Shown piece by piece: positions 44,095-54,602 of a stretch of 64,000 nt of DNA. The notes below the pieces were generated by a model, which was not told where the DNA came from, did not search any database, and saw only the letters and a program-made list of their open reading frames with translations. Source of the DNA: Runella sp. CRIBMP (GTDB lineage Bacteria > Bacteroidota > Bacteroidia > Cytophagales > Spirosomataceae); assembly GCF_009905605.1 (NCBI RefSeq), contig NZ_JAAAKZ010000001.1:372001-436000 (forward strand). Reading direction: 5' to 3'. Position 1 is the first letter of the stretch; every line of letters begins with the position of its first letter. The position numbers and the translations under genes are program-made.

Positions 44095-45801
44095 TTAATA
44101 CCCTGGATTCTGCTTATAAAGCCCGTTGGTAAAGGTGATTTCAGCCTGCGGAATGGGTAAATATTCATCGCGTCCCGCGGTAAATTTTGCCGTTGCCAAG
44201 TATGTTCTGCTCACTTTCTCTTTGGCGATGTAGGCATTGAGCGTGGGCTCAGCAATGCCCCAACGAACCAAGTCAAAGAAGCGCGAACCTTCGGTTGCAA
44301 ACTCCAAACGGCGTTCCCATTGCAAAGCTTTGAAAGCAAACTCCTGCGTCCAGCCCGTAGCCGAATAGGGTTTTACGTTGTACTTTGAAGCAAAGGTCCC
44401 GTCGAGTTTTTTGAGGCGGCCCGTACTGGCGGCGGCTCTTTCTCGGATTTGATTGATCAGCGGCAACGCGTTGGCGGGTTGACCTAATTGGATATAGGCC
44501 TCGGCCTGCATCAGCAGCACATCATCGTATCGAAGAATATCGTAGTTTTTAGCGGTTCCCATAAAAGGACCGAGTTTGAAATACGACCCGCTCGTGGCCA
44601 ATTGCTGAAAGCGCATGGTATGAAAATTGCCATACACGCCTGGGTCGCGTACCCAGCTGTTGCTGAACAACTTAGTGTTGTCGTATTTGTACACGTGCCC
44701 GTCAATACCTACGGTATGGTCGAGGCGCGGGTCAACGGTTTGGGTGGCCAAATCGGCGGGTTTATTGTTGAAAGTATCAAAATTGGGCAGTCCGTTGGCA
44801 TCGGTTGTGTGGGCATTGACCAAATTCTGGCTTCCTGCATGAAACCCGCAGCACCCGTATTGAGGCGCGCCGTGTGGGTAATTCAGACCATCTTCGTAGC
44901 TCATGCGACCCGCAGTGGTGCCGTCGTTGACGGTAAACTGAATGGCGAAAATAGACTCGGGACCGTTTTCGGTTTCGGGCAGGAAGTTGTCGGCAATGTC
45001 TTTGCTCAAGCTGTATTTTCCTGAAGAAATCACGGCCTGTGTCAGCGTCACTACCTCCTGTAAGCGGCCTTTGTTGATATTGGTTAGTTTGTGGTTACTG
45101 TCCTGCTCGTAAGCTTGATACAGCCTTAATTTGGCCAAATACGCCTGCGCTGATAGTTTATTGGCTCTTCCCAATTCTGCCTGCGAGGTGGGCAGATTGT
45201 CAATGGCAAATTGGAAATCTGCCGCAATTTTGTTCCATGATTCTTCATTGGTCAGGGTATTGGAGACTTTTAAAATATCCGCTTCGGTGGCCGTTTCGTC
45301 AAAAATTGGGATGTTTTTGTACAACAGCTTCATGGTAAAATAGCTGTGCGCTCTCAAAAAACGTAACTCCGCCAAACGTATTTTTTTATTGGGGAAATTG
45401 GCTTCCGTCAGGGTGTTGACCGCGCGTAGCGCCACATTGCATCTCGAAATGGACTTAAACAAATTTTGCCACGTGCGGGTCACGAAAGCCCCCATGGTAG
45501 GCGTGACCAAATTGTAGTGCTCAAGGGCGTCGATTTCACCCACGTCGCCCGTACCGCCGCCGCCTTTGTAGGTGTCGTCGGAACGTACACTGCCGTATAC
45601 CCAGTTGCTATAGATGGGCCCAATCATGTCGCCGTTGCCGATGGCGGCGTAGGCGGAGGTCACCAAGCCGTCAATGGCCGTGGGTGAGGTGAGGTCAGAG
45701 GACGACAATACGCCCGTAGGAGTGTAATCAAGGGCATTTTGGCAGGAGCTGAACGCCAGCACTCCCGAAATAAATATAGTGGAGAATAGTTTCTTTTTCA
45801 T
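44095..45801 (-). CDS. SusD/RagB-family lipoprotein of the fructan locus
   Basis: The 568-residue protein has a lipobox (GVLAFSSC, Cys20) and the RagB/SusD pattern (LRFLRAHSYFTMKLLYKNIPIF, DDVLLMQAEAYIQLGQP, the C-terminal LQWERRLEFATEGSRFFDLVRWG and YLPIPQAEI). It binds fructan at the cell surface with the SusC encoded 21 bases upstream. It is the classical SusD type, unlike the SusD-like_2 members elsewhere in the window. Confidence 0.96.
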   Translation of the reverse strand: MKKKLFSTIFISGVLAFSSCQNALDYTPTGVLSSSDLTSPTAIDGLVTSAYAAIGNGDMIGPIYSNWVYGSVRSDDTYKGGGGTGDVGEIDALEHYNLVTPTMGAFVTRTWQNLFKSISRCNVALRAVNTLTEANFPNKKIRLAELRFLRAHSYFTMKLLYKNIPIFDETATEADILKVSNTLTNEESWNKIAADFQFAIDNLPTSQAELGRANKLSAQAYLAKLRLYQAYEQDSNHKLTNINKGRLQEVVTLTQAVISSGKYSLSKDIADNFLPETENGPESIFAIQFTVNDGTTAGRMSYEDGLNYPHGAPQYGCCGFHAGSQNLVNAHTTDANGLPNFDTFNNKPADLATQTVDPRLDHTVGIDGHVYKYDNTKLFSNSWVRDPGVYGNFHTMRFQQLATSGSYFKLGPFMGTAKNYDILRYDDVLLMQAEAYIQLGQPANALPLINQIRERAAASTGRLKKLDGTFASKYNVKPYSATGWTQEFAFKALQWERRLEFATEGSRFFDLVRWGIAEPTLNAYIAKEKVSRTYLATAKFTAGRDEYLPIPQAEITFTNGLYKQNPGY

Positions 45802-45822
45802 GTTTTCTCTAATTAGAATGTA

Positions 45823-48800
45823 TTAAAATGACGCATTAACACCGAAAGTGAACGTTTTGGGAATAGGCACTGGTCCAAGGTCAATGCGCTCAGGGTCAGG
45901 ACTTAAATAATTTTTACTCTTAAACCAAAACAAGTTTTCGGCCATGGCGAATACGCGCAGTCGAGTAAAGACTCCTTTGGCGTTAATGCTGTATCCCAAT
46001 TGAATGTTACGCATTTTGAAGTAGGAGGTATTGACGATGAAGTAGTCAGAAGTGCGTCCTTCGCCGTTGTTATCTTTTAGGGTCAAAGCGGGAACATTGG
46101 TATTGGTATTTTGAGGTGTCCAGGCGTCAAATACGCCGGGGCCTACGTTCTCACGTCCTTTCATTAAATTATTGAACAGCGTATAGACATCAAAACCTTT
46201 GCGGCCAGCGACGCCTGAACCAAAGAGAGAAAGGTCAAACTTTTTGTAGGTCAAATCAACCCGTAACCCGTACTCCAACGCGGGCAGGGTAGTACCAATC
46301 CAAGTTCTGTCCAAATCGTCGATTCTGTTGTCGTTGTTGATGTCCACGTAGCGGATTCGGCCTGGCCCTGCGCCTACTTGCACGGGGGCGGCGTCTACTT
46401 CCGATTGCGATTGGAACAATCCGTCGGTTTTGTAGCCAAAGATGTCAAATTGGGAGTGACCGATGATGGTATTGACGAGGTTACCAGCGTAGGCAGGGCG
46501 TACGTTCTCGGGCAGTTCGGTAATTCTATCCCGGAAGTGGGTGAAGTTTGCCACAACATTGTATTTCAAATCCCGTTGCGTCATACCGCGATAGCCCAGC
46601 ACAAATTCCCAGCCTTTGTTTGATTTTGAGGCTCCGTTTACGGCTTTTGACTGTCCTTCGCCAAGCGCGGAAGCAACGGGAGGAGTAATCAAAATACCCG
46701 AGGTTTTACGGGTAAAATAATCAAAAGAGCCAAAGATGCGATTGTTCAAAATGGCAAAATCAGTTCCGACGTTGATTTCGTCGGTGGTTTCCCATTTCAG
46801 TGCTGAGTTGGCGGCTTGGGTTTGAACAAATCCCGAAGGCAATGTGCCCGTATTGGCCCCTGATAAAGCATAGGCCGTGCCGATGTTCATGTATTGTTCC
46901 CAAAAACCACCCACCAACTGTGCCTGCGTGGTGCCATAGCGGGTATCAAACAATCCGAAACGAGCCAAGTCGCCAATTTGTTGATTTCCAACGCGCCCAG
47001 CGCCGATTCTTACTTTCAGTTCTGAAAAGAGGCTGTTGTTTTTCATGAATTCTTCTTGGTCAATTCTCCATCCCAATGAAGCTGCTGGGAAAATACCGTA
47101 GCGGTTGTCGGTACCAAAACGAGACGAACCGTCGCGACGAATAGTGACCGCCACTAAGTATTTATCCGAAAAATTATAATCAACCCGCGCAAACTGCGAC
47201 AGCAAACGGTGGCCCGTTGAGCCGCCCGTTACGGTGGTGTTGCCTGTGCCAGCGTTCAGTGTAAAATAATCTTCGGTTTGCAGGGCAAAGCCTTCTTTTT
47301 TGGTGGTTTGGAAGTTCAAATCTGTTTTGATGTACTCGGTACCAACCAAAAACTTGAAGTGATTTTTGTCGTTTAGGTCCCAATTATACCGTAATGTATT
47401 TGACCAAGTAGTGCTCAAAAAATGGTTTTGGTCAAAGAATAAGCTATTGGTTGTGCGGTTAAACGCTCCTTCTGAAAAGGTTGGCGTGATTACTTTATTC
47501 AAAAAACGCGCATCATCTGCACCCAAATTGGATTTAAAAAACAGATTTTTGATGGGCTGAATTTCCACAAAAATATTCCCGAAGGTGCTCAAACGATTGG
47601 CGTTGTTCCACTTGGCAATGTCCTGCATGTGTAGCGGGTTGTTTCTATCAGAATAGCCTGCGCCAGAAGCCCCCGCATAAGTAACTCCGTCTTTTTGGAA
47701 AACAGGAATGGTAGGCACCAACGTAACGGCCAATGAAGTGGTGGAAGCCCCTCCTAAGTCGGTGGAAGTCAGGGTTTCGTTGGAGTTGGCAACGCGTAAA
47801 TTGATGCCAAACCGCACTTTATCATCAAAGGCACGGGTAAGGGCATTGATGCTGCCACTCAAACGGTCGTAGTTGGTAAACCGCAGCATCCCTGTATTCT
47901 TGAGGTGGCCCAAGTTTATTTCGAGTGAGGAGGTTTTGGTGCCGTATGAAGCCGTAAAGTCATTTCTGGTCACGATACCCGTTTTGTACATCACGTCCTG
48001 CCAATCGGTATCACCGGCGGGTGTATTGGGGTCGCCGCCCACGAAAGGCTTCACCGTCACGCCCGTCAATACGGGATTACTAAAGTTTTTGTTCCAGTTA
48101 AAATCGTAAATCTCACCGTAACCTGCCGCTGGGTCTTGGCCGTCATTGACCGAAGCCTGCCACAAAGCGCGCCCTCTGTCGACGGCGTTCAGCATTTTGA
48201 AGCGCATTGATTTTTCCGATTGTGCCGATACACTGCTGTTGAACTGAAATTCGATTTTGCCGTTGGTATTACCGCCGTTTTTGGTCGTGACGATAATCAC
48301 ACCGTTGGAAGCGCGCGCTCCGTAGATGGATTCGGCCGAGGCATCTTTCAACACCTGAATAGACTCAATGTTGGCTGGGTTCATGTTTTGGAACACTTCG
48401 GGGCGTGTGGTCGGAATGCCATCAATGACGTAAAGCGGGTCGTTGTTTCCCAAAGTATTGGCCCCGCGAATCAAGATTCGGCTGTTGGAACCGTTGGGAG
48501 AGCCGTCTCTTTCGATATACAAGCCTGGTACCCGTCCTTGCAAAGACTGCATGGGATTGCCTGAGCTGTTGTTTTTGATGGGGGCCAATTCAACCACCGC
48601 TACCGAGCCGGTCAAATCTTCTTTTCGCTGCGTAGTGTAGCCCACCACCACTACTTCGCCGAGGGCACCGCCAGGAGTGAGGCTGACGTTTACTGTGCTG
48701 ATTCCGGTAATTGACACCTCTTTGGTGGTGTAACCAATGAACGAAACTTTGAGCGTGGTGGCGTTGTCGGGTACTGAAATCGAGAATTTACCTTCGCCGT

Positions 48801-48960
48801 TGGCGGTAGTTCCGATGGTGGTGCCAGCCACTAGAATGCTGGCCCCTACGAGTGGTTCGTTGTTGTCGTCGCCCATAACGCTGCCCGTTACGACGCGTTG
48901 CGCCAAAACGATTTGCAGCGAAAGCAGCCATGCTGCGATGACCGGAAGATAGTGCTTCAT
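45823..48960 (-). CDS. SusC-like TonB-dependent transporter of the fructan locus
   Basis: The product has about 1045 residues: signal peptide (MKHYLPVIAAWLLSLQIVLAQ), carboxypeptidase-like domain (VVTGSVMGDDNNEPLVGASIL), TonB box LGEVVVVGYTTQRK, plug (RGANTLGNNDPLYVIDG, QVLKDASAESIYGARASNGVI) and a barrel with C-terminal Phe. An earlier ATG (48990) would add ten residues before the signal. No STN domain is present, in keeping with control by the hybrid sensor rather than anti-sigma signalling. Confidence 0.95.
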   Translation of the reverse strand: MKHYLPVIAAWLLSLQIVLAQRVVTGSVMGDDNNEPLVGASILVAGTTIGTTANGEGKFSISVPDNATTLKVSFIGYTTKEVSITGISTVNVSLTPGGALGEVVVVGYTTQRKEDLTGSVAVVELAPIKNNSSGNPMQSLQGRVPGLYIERDGSPNGSNSRILIRGANTLGNNDPLYVIDGIPTTRPEVFQNMNPANIESIQVLKDASAESIYGARASNGVIIVTTKNGGNTNGKIEFQFNSSVSAQSEKSMRFKMLNAVDRGRALWQASVNDGQDPAAGYGEIYDFNWNKNFSNPVLTGVTVKPFVGGDPNTPAGDTDWQDVMYKTGIVTRNDFTASYGTKTSSLEINLGHLKNTGMLRFTNYDRLSGSINALTRAFDDKVRFGINLRVANSNETLTSTDLGGASTTSLAVTLVPTIPVFQKDGVTYAGASGAGYSDRNNPLHMQDIAKWNNANRLSTFGNIFVEIQPIKNLFFKSNLGADDARFLNKVITPTFSEGAFNRTTNSLFFDQNHFLSTTWSNTLRYNWDLNDKNHFKFLVGTEYIKTDLNFQTTKKEGFALQTEDYFTLNAGTGNTTVTGGSTGHRLLSQFARVDYNFSDKYLVAVTIRRDGSSRFGTDNRYGIFPAASLGWRIDQEEFMKNNSLFSELKVRIGAGRVGNQQIGDLARFGLFDTRYGTTQAQLVGGFWEQYMNIGTAYALSGANTGTLPSGFVQTQAANSALKWETTDEINVGTDFAILNNRIFGSFDYFTRKTSGILITPPVASALGEGQSKAVNGASKSNKGWEFVLGYRGMTQRDLKYNVVANFTHFRDRITELPENVRPAYAGNLVNTIIGHSQFDIFGYKTDGLFQSQSEVDAAPVQVGAGPGRIRYVDINNDNRIDDLDRTWIGTTLPALEYGLRVDLTYKKFDLSLFGSGVAGRKGFDVYTLFNNLMKGRENVGPGVFDAWTPQNTNTNVPALTLKDNNGEGRTSDYFIVNTSYFKMRNIQLGYSINAKGVFTRLRVFAMAENLFWFKSKNYLSPDPERIDLGPVPIPKTFTFGVNASF

Positions 48961-48999
48961 CTTGGTTAAGTAGAGAATTTTAGTGTTCATAGTAGATTG

Positions 49000-49890
49000 T
49001 TATTGTATTTGGGGGGTGAGAAAAGAATGAATTTCGGAAGCAGTAACCAAAGGCGTAGCACCACGGTATGTGGCAACCAACGAGCCCATGGCGCAGGCAA
49101 ACTGTACACTGTCGGCGGGCGACTGACCTTCTAACAGACAGGTGAGCAAGGCGGCCAAAAACGAATCTCCACTGCCGATGGTGTCTTGGACGTCGACCTG
49201 AAAACCTGCACTTTGGTAGAATTCCCCACCCGTCCAGAGCACAGCTCCGTGCTCACCTTTGGTTATGCAAATGGTTTGAATATCAAAGGTTTCGGCCAAA
49301 GTGATGATGGCGCTTTGCTCGTCGTCATTGGGCGCATACCACGCTGCCAACATGTCTAGTTCGTTGGCATTCATCTTGACCATATCGGCAGCGCGCAAGA
49401 GTTGTTCAAGGGTATTTTGGGCATAATGCGGAGCGCGCAAATTGACGTCAAAAACCTTGAAGCGTGCTTTTTTGAGCAATCGAAAAAGCGTATCTGCCGA
49501 CGCCGCACTGCGAGCGGCCAAGCTGCCGTAGACAAATACCTCGGCATTGGCGACGGTGGTTTCGAGGGCTTCATCACATTGGATATAGTCCCAAGCCACG
49601 GGCTGTACAATCTTGTAGGTAACTTCGTTTTTGTCGCTGACGTTGGCTTTGACCACGCCCGTCAGGTGCGTTTCGCTCTGTTGAATCAAGCTGGTAGTTA
49701 GTCCTTTTTCTTTGAGAAAGTCGAGGAGTTTCTTACCTAATTCATCGTGGCCGATTCGGCTGATCATCTGAGGGTTATGGCCTAAGTTTTTGAGGTGAAC
49801 GGCCACATTCATCGGCGCTCCACCAGGCTGTTTTCCCGTGGGCAACACATCCCAAAGCATTTCTCCAAAACAAATAATGTTGGTTTTCAT
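49000..49890 (-). CDS. PfkB-family fructokinase-like sugar kinase
   Basis: The 296-residue ribokinase-fold protein has GGAPMNVAVHLKNLG and QDTIGSGDSFLAALL, the anion hole with catalytic Asp. GGAPxN and the fructan context favour fructokinase (fructose to fructose 6-phosphate). The sequence is clearly different from the kinase at 18858-19790. It sits 21 bases after the MFS porter gene and upstream of susC, in one transcript. Confidence 0.9.
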   Translation of the reverse strand: MKTNIICFGEMLWDVLPTGKQPGGAPMNVAVHLKNLGHNPQMISRIGHDELGKKLLDFLKEKGLTTSLIQQSETHLTGVVKANVSDKNEVTYKIVQPVAWDYIQCDEALETTVANAEVFVYGSLAARSAASADTLFRLLKKARFKVFDVNLRAPHYAQNTLEQLLRAADMVKMNANELDMLAAWYAPNDDEQSAIITLAETFDIQTICITKGEHGAVLWTGGEFYQSAGFQVDVQDTIGSGDSFLAALLTCLLEGQSPADSVQFACAMGSLVATYRGATPLVTASEIHSFLTPQIQ

Positions 49891-49911
49891 ATTGGTAGAA
49901 GGATTAAAGTC

Positions 49912-51237
49912 TTAGTGAGCAAAAACGGTAGGTTCGATTTTTTCGAGCGAAGAACCCTTGGTTTCGGGCATGATTTTCCAGACAAAAAGCAGTTGGAGTA
50001 GCATCATGCCAGAGAAGAACAGGAACGTATTGCCGCCGCCCAAATAGGCCGCAATAGACGGGAAACTGAAGGCTACAATTGCCGCCATAATCCAGTGCGT
50101 AAAACTGCCCAATGCCTGACCGTTGGCGCGTACTTCGTTGGGGAAGATTTCTGAAATAAACACCCAAATCACCGCTCCCTGAGAGAAGGCAAAAAAAGCG
50201 ATATACACAAAAAGCAAAACTGGAACGGTCATGCCAAAATCTTCTAAATAGAAGGCACGTGCTACCAAACCCAGCGTCACAATCAAACCTATTGAACCCA
50301 CGAGCATCAACTTACGACGACCGAAACGGTCAATGACATTCAGGGCCAACAGCGTGAAAACCAAATTGGTCAACCCAATCCCCGCCGACGAAAGTAAGGC
50401 CGAATCTTTGCCCAAACCGGTCATTTCAAAAATGCGGGGGGCGTAGTAGATGATGGCGTTGATGCCCGAAAGTTGGTTGAAAAGAGCAAACAGCACCGCC
50501 AGCATCACAGGGGTTTTATACTTGCCCGAAAAAAGTTGAGGTTTGCGTTGAGTGGTATCGGCTTGGCTGTTGGAAATGCGCTCAAGCGTTTGGGTCGCCG
50601 TTTCGGGGTCAATGATTTGAAGAATAGACAAGGCCTCGGCGGTTTTGCCTTTCTTTAAGACTAACCAACGCGGACTTTCGGGAATGTTGAGCACCGTAAT
50701 GATAAACAACAGCGCTGGAAATGCCTGCACGCCCAACATCCAACGCCATGCTTCCTGCGGTATATCTTGTAGAAAATAATTGGAAATGTAAGCAATCAGA
50801 ATTCCGAAAACGACATTGAATTGAAACAGCGCCACCATTTTGCCGCGCGAACGGGCCGGCGAGATTTCGGTGATGTACATCGGTGCCGCTACCGACGAAG
50901 CGCCCACGCCCAAACCGCCCAAAAAACGGAACACCAAAAATAAACTCCAATCGTGGGCCAAGGCCGTACCAAGCGCCGAGAGTAAATACGAAATGGCAAT
51001 CCAGAACAACGTCTTTTTGCGCCCGAGGCGGTCGGCGGGAATGCCGCCAAAAAACGACCCCACCACGGTTCCGATTAAGGCGATAGAAACGGTCAGGCCG
51101 TGTTGGAAAGGAGTGAGCGACCAAAGCCGTTGCAGGGTTTGCTCTACACCCGAGATAACGGCCGTATCAAACCCGAAAAGAAAGCCGCCCAACGCGGCGG
51201 TAATTGACCAAAAGAAGATGCTGTTCTGACGACTCAT
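49912..51237 (-). CDS. MFS sugar porter (SP family, likely fructose)
   Basis: From ATG 51237 the 441-residue protein has 12 hydrophobic segments and SP-family signatures: GFLFGFDTAVISG, ADRLGRKKT, FRFLGGLGVGASSV, PESPRWL, FNQLSGINAIIYYAPRIF and PETKG at the end. It would take up released fructose through the inner membrane by proton symport. It is first of the co-directional metabolic genes and has a -7 box 27 bases upstream. Confidence 0.94.
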   Translation of the reverse strand: MSRQNSIFFWSITAALGGFLFGFDTAVISGVEQTLQRLWSLTPFQHGLTVSIALIGTVVGSFFGGIPADRLGRKKTLFWIAISYLLSALGTALAHDWSLFLVFRFLGGLGVGASSVAAPMYITEISPARSRGKMVALFQFNVVFGILIAYISNYFLQDIPQEAWRWMLGVQAFPALLFIITVLNIPESPRWLVLKKGKTAEALSILQIIDPETATQTLERISNSQADTTQRKPQLFSGKYKTPVMLAVLFALFNQLSGINAIIYYAPRIFEMTGLGKDSALLSSAGIGLTNLVFTLLALNVIDRFGRRKLMLVGSIGLIVTLGLVARAFYLEDFGMTVPVLLFVYIAFFAFSQGAVIWVFISEIFPNEVRANGQALGSFTHWIMAAIVAFSFPSIAAYLGGGNTFLFFSGMMLLQLLFVWKIMPETKGSSLEKIEPTVFAH

Positions 51238-51264
51238 TCGTGTAAAAGATTTAAATGAATGGGT

Positions 51265-51272
51265 CAAAAGTA
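51265..51272 (-). promoter_or_regulatory. -7 box of the fructan operon
   Basis: The minus strand reads TACTTTTG (full match), 27 bases before the MFS ATG. The -33 region is poor, as expected if the AraC-type output of the hybrid sensor is needed for activity. Confidence 0.5.
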
Positions 51273-51513
51273 GCTGGTGGTCAGCGCATCGGATTTTGGT
51301 ATTCTTTCAAATACTTATAAATTTCGTACAATGCGTAAGTTGTTGTTTTTTAGGTTTTTATAGTCATTGAATGATAATTTTCTTTCAAAAATGTTACGGC
51401 TATTTTCAAAAATCGTACATGGCTTGGGAGCAATGGGTCAGGGGCGAAGTACGTAGATGGAGCAGTAGATTGGCCTCTGCACTCTAAAGGAAGGGGTAAG
51501 AGGAGGTCAGGAT

Positions 51514-51606
51514 GTTGTTGGTGAAAAAACACCAACAACGGCGTTGAAAACACCAACCACGGCACAACGGCGTTCACAACCGTGGCGTCGGTTATAAGTA
51601 ACCGAC
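51514..51606. terminator. Hairpin cluster after the hybrid sensor gene
   Basis: Three stems lie in a row: GTTGTTGGTG/CACCAACAAC (51514-51539, A6 loop), CCACGG/CCGTGG (51557-51585) and GTCGGTTA/TAACCGAC (51587-51606, TAAG loop). They begin 13 bases past the sensor stop, in a gene-free 380-base gap. They should separate the constitutive sensor from the inducible operon. The rest of the gap shows no gene. Confidence 0.7.
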
Positions 51607-51618
51607 ACTTGGGGATTC

Positions 51619-54339
51619 TTAAACCCCAACGCCTTTTCTGAATTCTGAAGGCGTTTGATGTTGCTTTTGGCGGAAGAGCGTGGTGAAATAGGCGGCGGAG
51701 TTGAAGCCCGTTTCATAGGCTACATCGGCAATACTCTTGTTGGTATCGCGCAGGAGCGCTTTGGCTTTGTTGATTCGGATTTCGGTAATATAATCGTTGA
51801 CGTTCATCTGCAACAGCGCGTGTACTTTGCGGTACAACTGCACCCGCGACATGCCCATGTCGGTGCTTAATTTTTCGACTCCAAATTCAGTATCGGCAAT
51901 GTGCGCTTCAATGCGCGCCGTGAGTTCGTTGAGAAAGCGTTTTTCGGTTTTGTTTTCTTTGGCAAATACGTATTCTGAACTAAACCGCCGCTGAATCTTG
52001 GCGCGGTTGTTGAGCATGGTTTTGATGGTTTCGGTCAGGTGCGTGGTGTTGAAAGGCTTGGTCAAATACACGTCGGCTCCCGCTTTTGAGCCTTCGATTT
52101 TTGCGTCGATTTGGCTTTTTGCGGTAAGCAGCAAAACGGGAATATGCGACGTTCGAAAATCTTCTTTGACGCGTTGGGTCAGCTCAAATCCATCCATGCC
52201 GGGCAACATTACGTCGCAAATAATCAGGTCTGGAATCATAGACAAAATTCCTTCCCAGCCGCGCTCGGCGGTGGTAAATGACTTGATAGAAACGATTTTA
52301 GCCAGTTTGTCTACTATATAATGACTCAAATCAATGTTGTCTTCAATCAATACAACGGTGGTTGGTTCGCCAGAAACCTCCGCGGTTGGCGTGGGGGCCA
52401 CTACCTCGGTTTCTTCCAAAAAGGTAGGAGTTGGGCGTTCCGTTTTGTCCAAAAGCGCCTTTTCATCAGGCATCAAATGGGCGTCTCCTTTGGGTAACGA
52501 AATGGCGAATGTTGTCCCTTCGTTTTTGGTGGAAGTGACTTCAATTTCGCCGTGGTGTAAATGCACAAACTCCCGCGACAAAGCTAAACCGAGTCCCGTG
52601 CCGAGGCTGTACTTTTTTTGTCCGCTAAAGTACAAATCAAACGCACGCTCTTTTTCGGTTTCCGACATTCCTTCGCCGTTGTCTTTGATAATAATTTGCA
52701 CGTTTTTGGCGGTTTCTTGCAATACTACGTGGATAAAACCGCCCTTCGGCGTGTATTTGAAGGCGTTGGAAAGCAGATTGAACAATACTTTGTCTAGCTT
52801 TTCGGCGTCAAACCAAAGGGGAAGTCGTGGGGTAGAAGTGATAAATTGTAAATCAATTTTGGATTTGTGGGCCTTCTGCTGAAAATCCGTTACGATGTCC
52901 CTGAGAAATTGCACAATGTCCTGCTCTGATGCTAAAAGAAGTTGTTTTCCAGCGTCGGTTTTGCGGAGGTCGAGCATTTGGTCTACCAGTCGTAGCAACC
53001 GATGGGCATTTTTTTGGATATATAACAAACCCGATTTGAGGTCTTTTTGTGAAATAGCTTTTTGAATCAGTAAATCTTCTACGGGCGTAAGAATCAAACT
53101 CAGCGGCGTTCGAAACTCGTGGGAGATGTACGAATAAAAGCGAAGTTTCTCTTCCGTAGCCTGACGGGCTTTGTTGGAAACCTCCTCAATTTTATCTTTC
53201 TGCTCATTGATTTGTCGATTCTGGAGTTCTAATTTTTTATTGGACAACTGCTTGGCTCTCACCAAATACAACGCCCAAATTCCCAGCAATACCGCCAACA
53301 CCAGACACGTAATGATTACATACAGCGCATTTTTTTGACTGGCGTAGGTATCGTTCAGCTGACCGATTCGTTGGTTGAGCTTTTCGATGTCTTGTTGTTG
53401 GTGTAATAACTTGTCGCTCTGGGCTTTGATGGCTTTGATATTACTGCGGTCAATCCGAATGGAATTCAATAGATATTCGCGTTTGGCGGCTTTCCCTGCT
53501 AAAATTTGGGCAGCGACTTCGATGGCTTCCTCTCCGCCAGTAGGATACAAAAACGTGGCCGTGAGGGTACCATCCATGATTTTTTGTAAACCACTTTTAG
53601 GGCCAGGAAGTCCATCGATGCCCACAAAAAGCGGCAACGGACTGATGCCCGATTCTTGGCAGACGCGTTGAACACTCAGCGCCATGACGTCGTTGTGCGC
53701 AAAAACCAAATCAGCTTCACGAAGTATGTCAAGGTTTGCCAATGCTACTTTTCGGGCGGTATCTTGTTCCCATTGCCCATACAATTGGCTACTAATCTGA
53801 ATCTTAGGCGCTTTAGCAATGCCTTCCATCAGCCCCTTGTGGCGTTCCTGCGCGGGTGAGGAGCTTGCAAGTCCCCATATTTCAACCACTTTACCGCCGT
53901 TTTTTAAGAGCGTAGGAACTGCCTCACCCACCATACGCCCGATTTCAAGGTTGTCGGCCCCGATAAAGGAATTGTAGGAGTCGGAGGTAATTTTGCGGTC
54001 GAGCAATACCACGGGAATGCCTTTTTGGAAAACTTCATCAATGGCAGCCGTTAAAACGGACGAGGTTTCGTTGGGGGAAATAATAAGTAAGTCAATGTCT
54101 TGCCGTACCAATTCCTTTATTTGGATCAATTGGGTAGCCGTGCTGTTGGCGGCGTCTTTGTAGAGTAACTGAAAATGAGGGTAAAGGGCCAGTTCGCGTT
54201 TCATGTCGTTGAGCATGACCCGCCGCCACTCATCGCCGCCTGTGCATTGCGAAAAACCAATGGTATAGGTTTTCTTTTCAGTGGGCGTTTGACAGCCCCA
54301 ACCTATACATATCAAAAGAAGTAATAGCCGTAGTCGCAT
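51619..54339 (-). CDS. Hybrid two-component sensor with periplasmic sugar-binding domain
   Basis: The 906-residue one-protein regulator has a lipobox-like start (CIGWGC), a type I periplasmic binding domain (about 22-300: TIGFSQCTGGDEWR, LLIISPNET, FAHNDVMALS, VGIDG), one membrane segment (339-360) and a HisKA with phospho-acceptor His407 (SHEFRTP). It continues with an HATPase (NAFKYT, DNGEGM, GTGLGLAL), a receiver with Asp709 (CDVMLPGMDG) and an AraC HTH (about 800-906). The architecture matches Bacteroides fructose-sensing hybrid sensors such as BT1754, which bind monomeric fructose. It should activate the downstream fructan genes. Confidence 0.95.
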   Translation of the reverse strand: MRLRLLLLLICIGWGCQTPTEKKTYTIGFSQCTGGDEWRRVMLNDMKRELALYPHFQLLYKDAANSTATQLIQIKELVRQDIDLLIISPNETSSVLTAAIDEVFQKGIPVVLLDRKITSDSYNSFIGADNLEIGRMVGEAVPTLLKNGGKVVEIWGLASSSPAQERHKGLMEGIAKAPKIQISSQLYGQWEQDTARKVALANLDILREADLVFAHNDVMALSVQRVCQESGISPLPLFVGIDGLPGPKSGLQKIMDGTLTATFLYPTGGEEAIEVAAQILAGKAAKREYLLNSIRIDRSNIKAIKAQSDKLLHQQQDIEKLNQRIGQLNDTYASQKNALYVIITCLVLAVLLGIWALYLVRAKQLSNKKLELQNRQINEQKDKIEEVSNKARQATEEKLRFYSYISHEFRTPLSLILTPVEDLLIQKAISQKDLKSGLLYIQKNAHRLLRLVDQMLDLRKTDAGKQLLLASEQDIVQFLRDIVTDFQQKAHKSKIDLQFITSTPRLPLWFDAEKLDKVLFNLLSNAFKYTPKGGFIHVVLQETAKNVQIIIKDNGEGMSETEKERAFDLYFSGQKKYSLGTGLGLALSREFVHLHHGEIEVTSTKNEGTTFAISLPKGDAHLMPDEKALLDKTERPTPTFLEETEVVAPTPTAEVSGEPTTVVLIEDNIDLSHYIVDKLAKIVSIKSFTTAERGWEGILSMIPDLIICDVMLPGMDGFELTQRVKEDFRTSHIPVLLLTAKSQIDAKIEGSKAGADVYLTKPFNTTHLTETIKTMLNNRAKIQRRFSSEYVFAKENKTEKRFLNELTARIEAHIADTEFGVEKLSTDMGMSRVQLYRKVHALLQMNVNDYITEIRINKAKALLRDTNKSIADVAYETGFNSAAYFTTLFRQKQHQTPSEFRKGVGV

Positions 54340-54602
54340 GGTTTTTTTGCCTTCGGGACGAAAATACCTAAAATAGTCAAAAGCATCATTGTTCTGGTAT
54401 TTTCCAAAGAAAAAATTAGCTAGATTTCAATAACGCATTTTCTATCAATCACCTTTTTGTAGTCTTTCAACCCCTCAAAATACATTTGAGGGAGACATTC
54501 ACTCCGCTACTTAGAATGTTTATTTTAGCTTTTTAAGCAAGGTTTTTCCAAAAGCATAAACGATTTTGGGGCCATTCGGAGTTAATAAGCAGAATCACCT
54601 GT

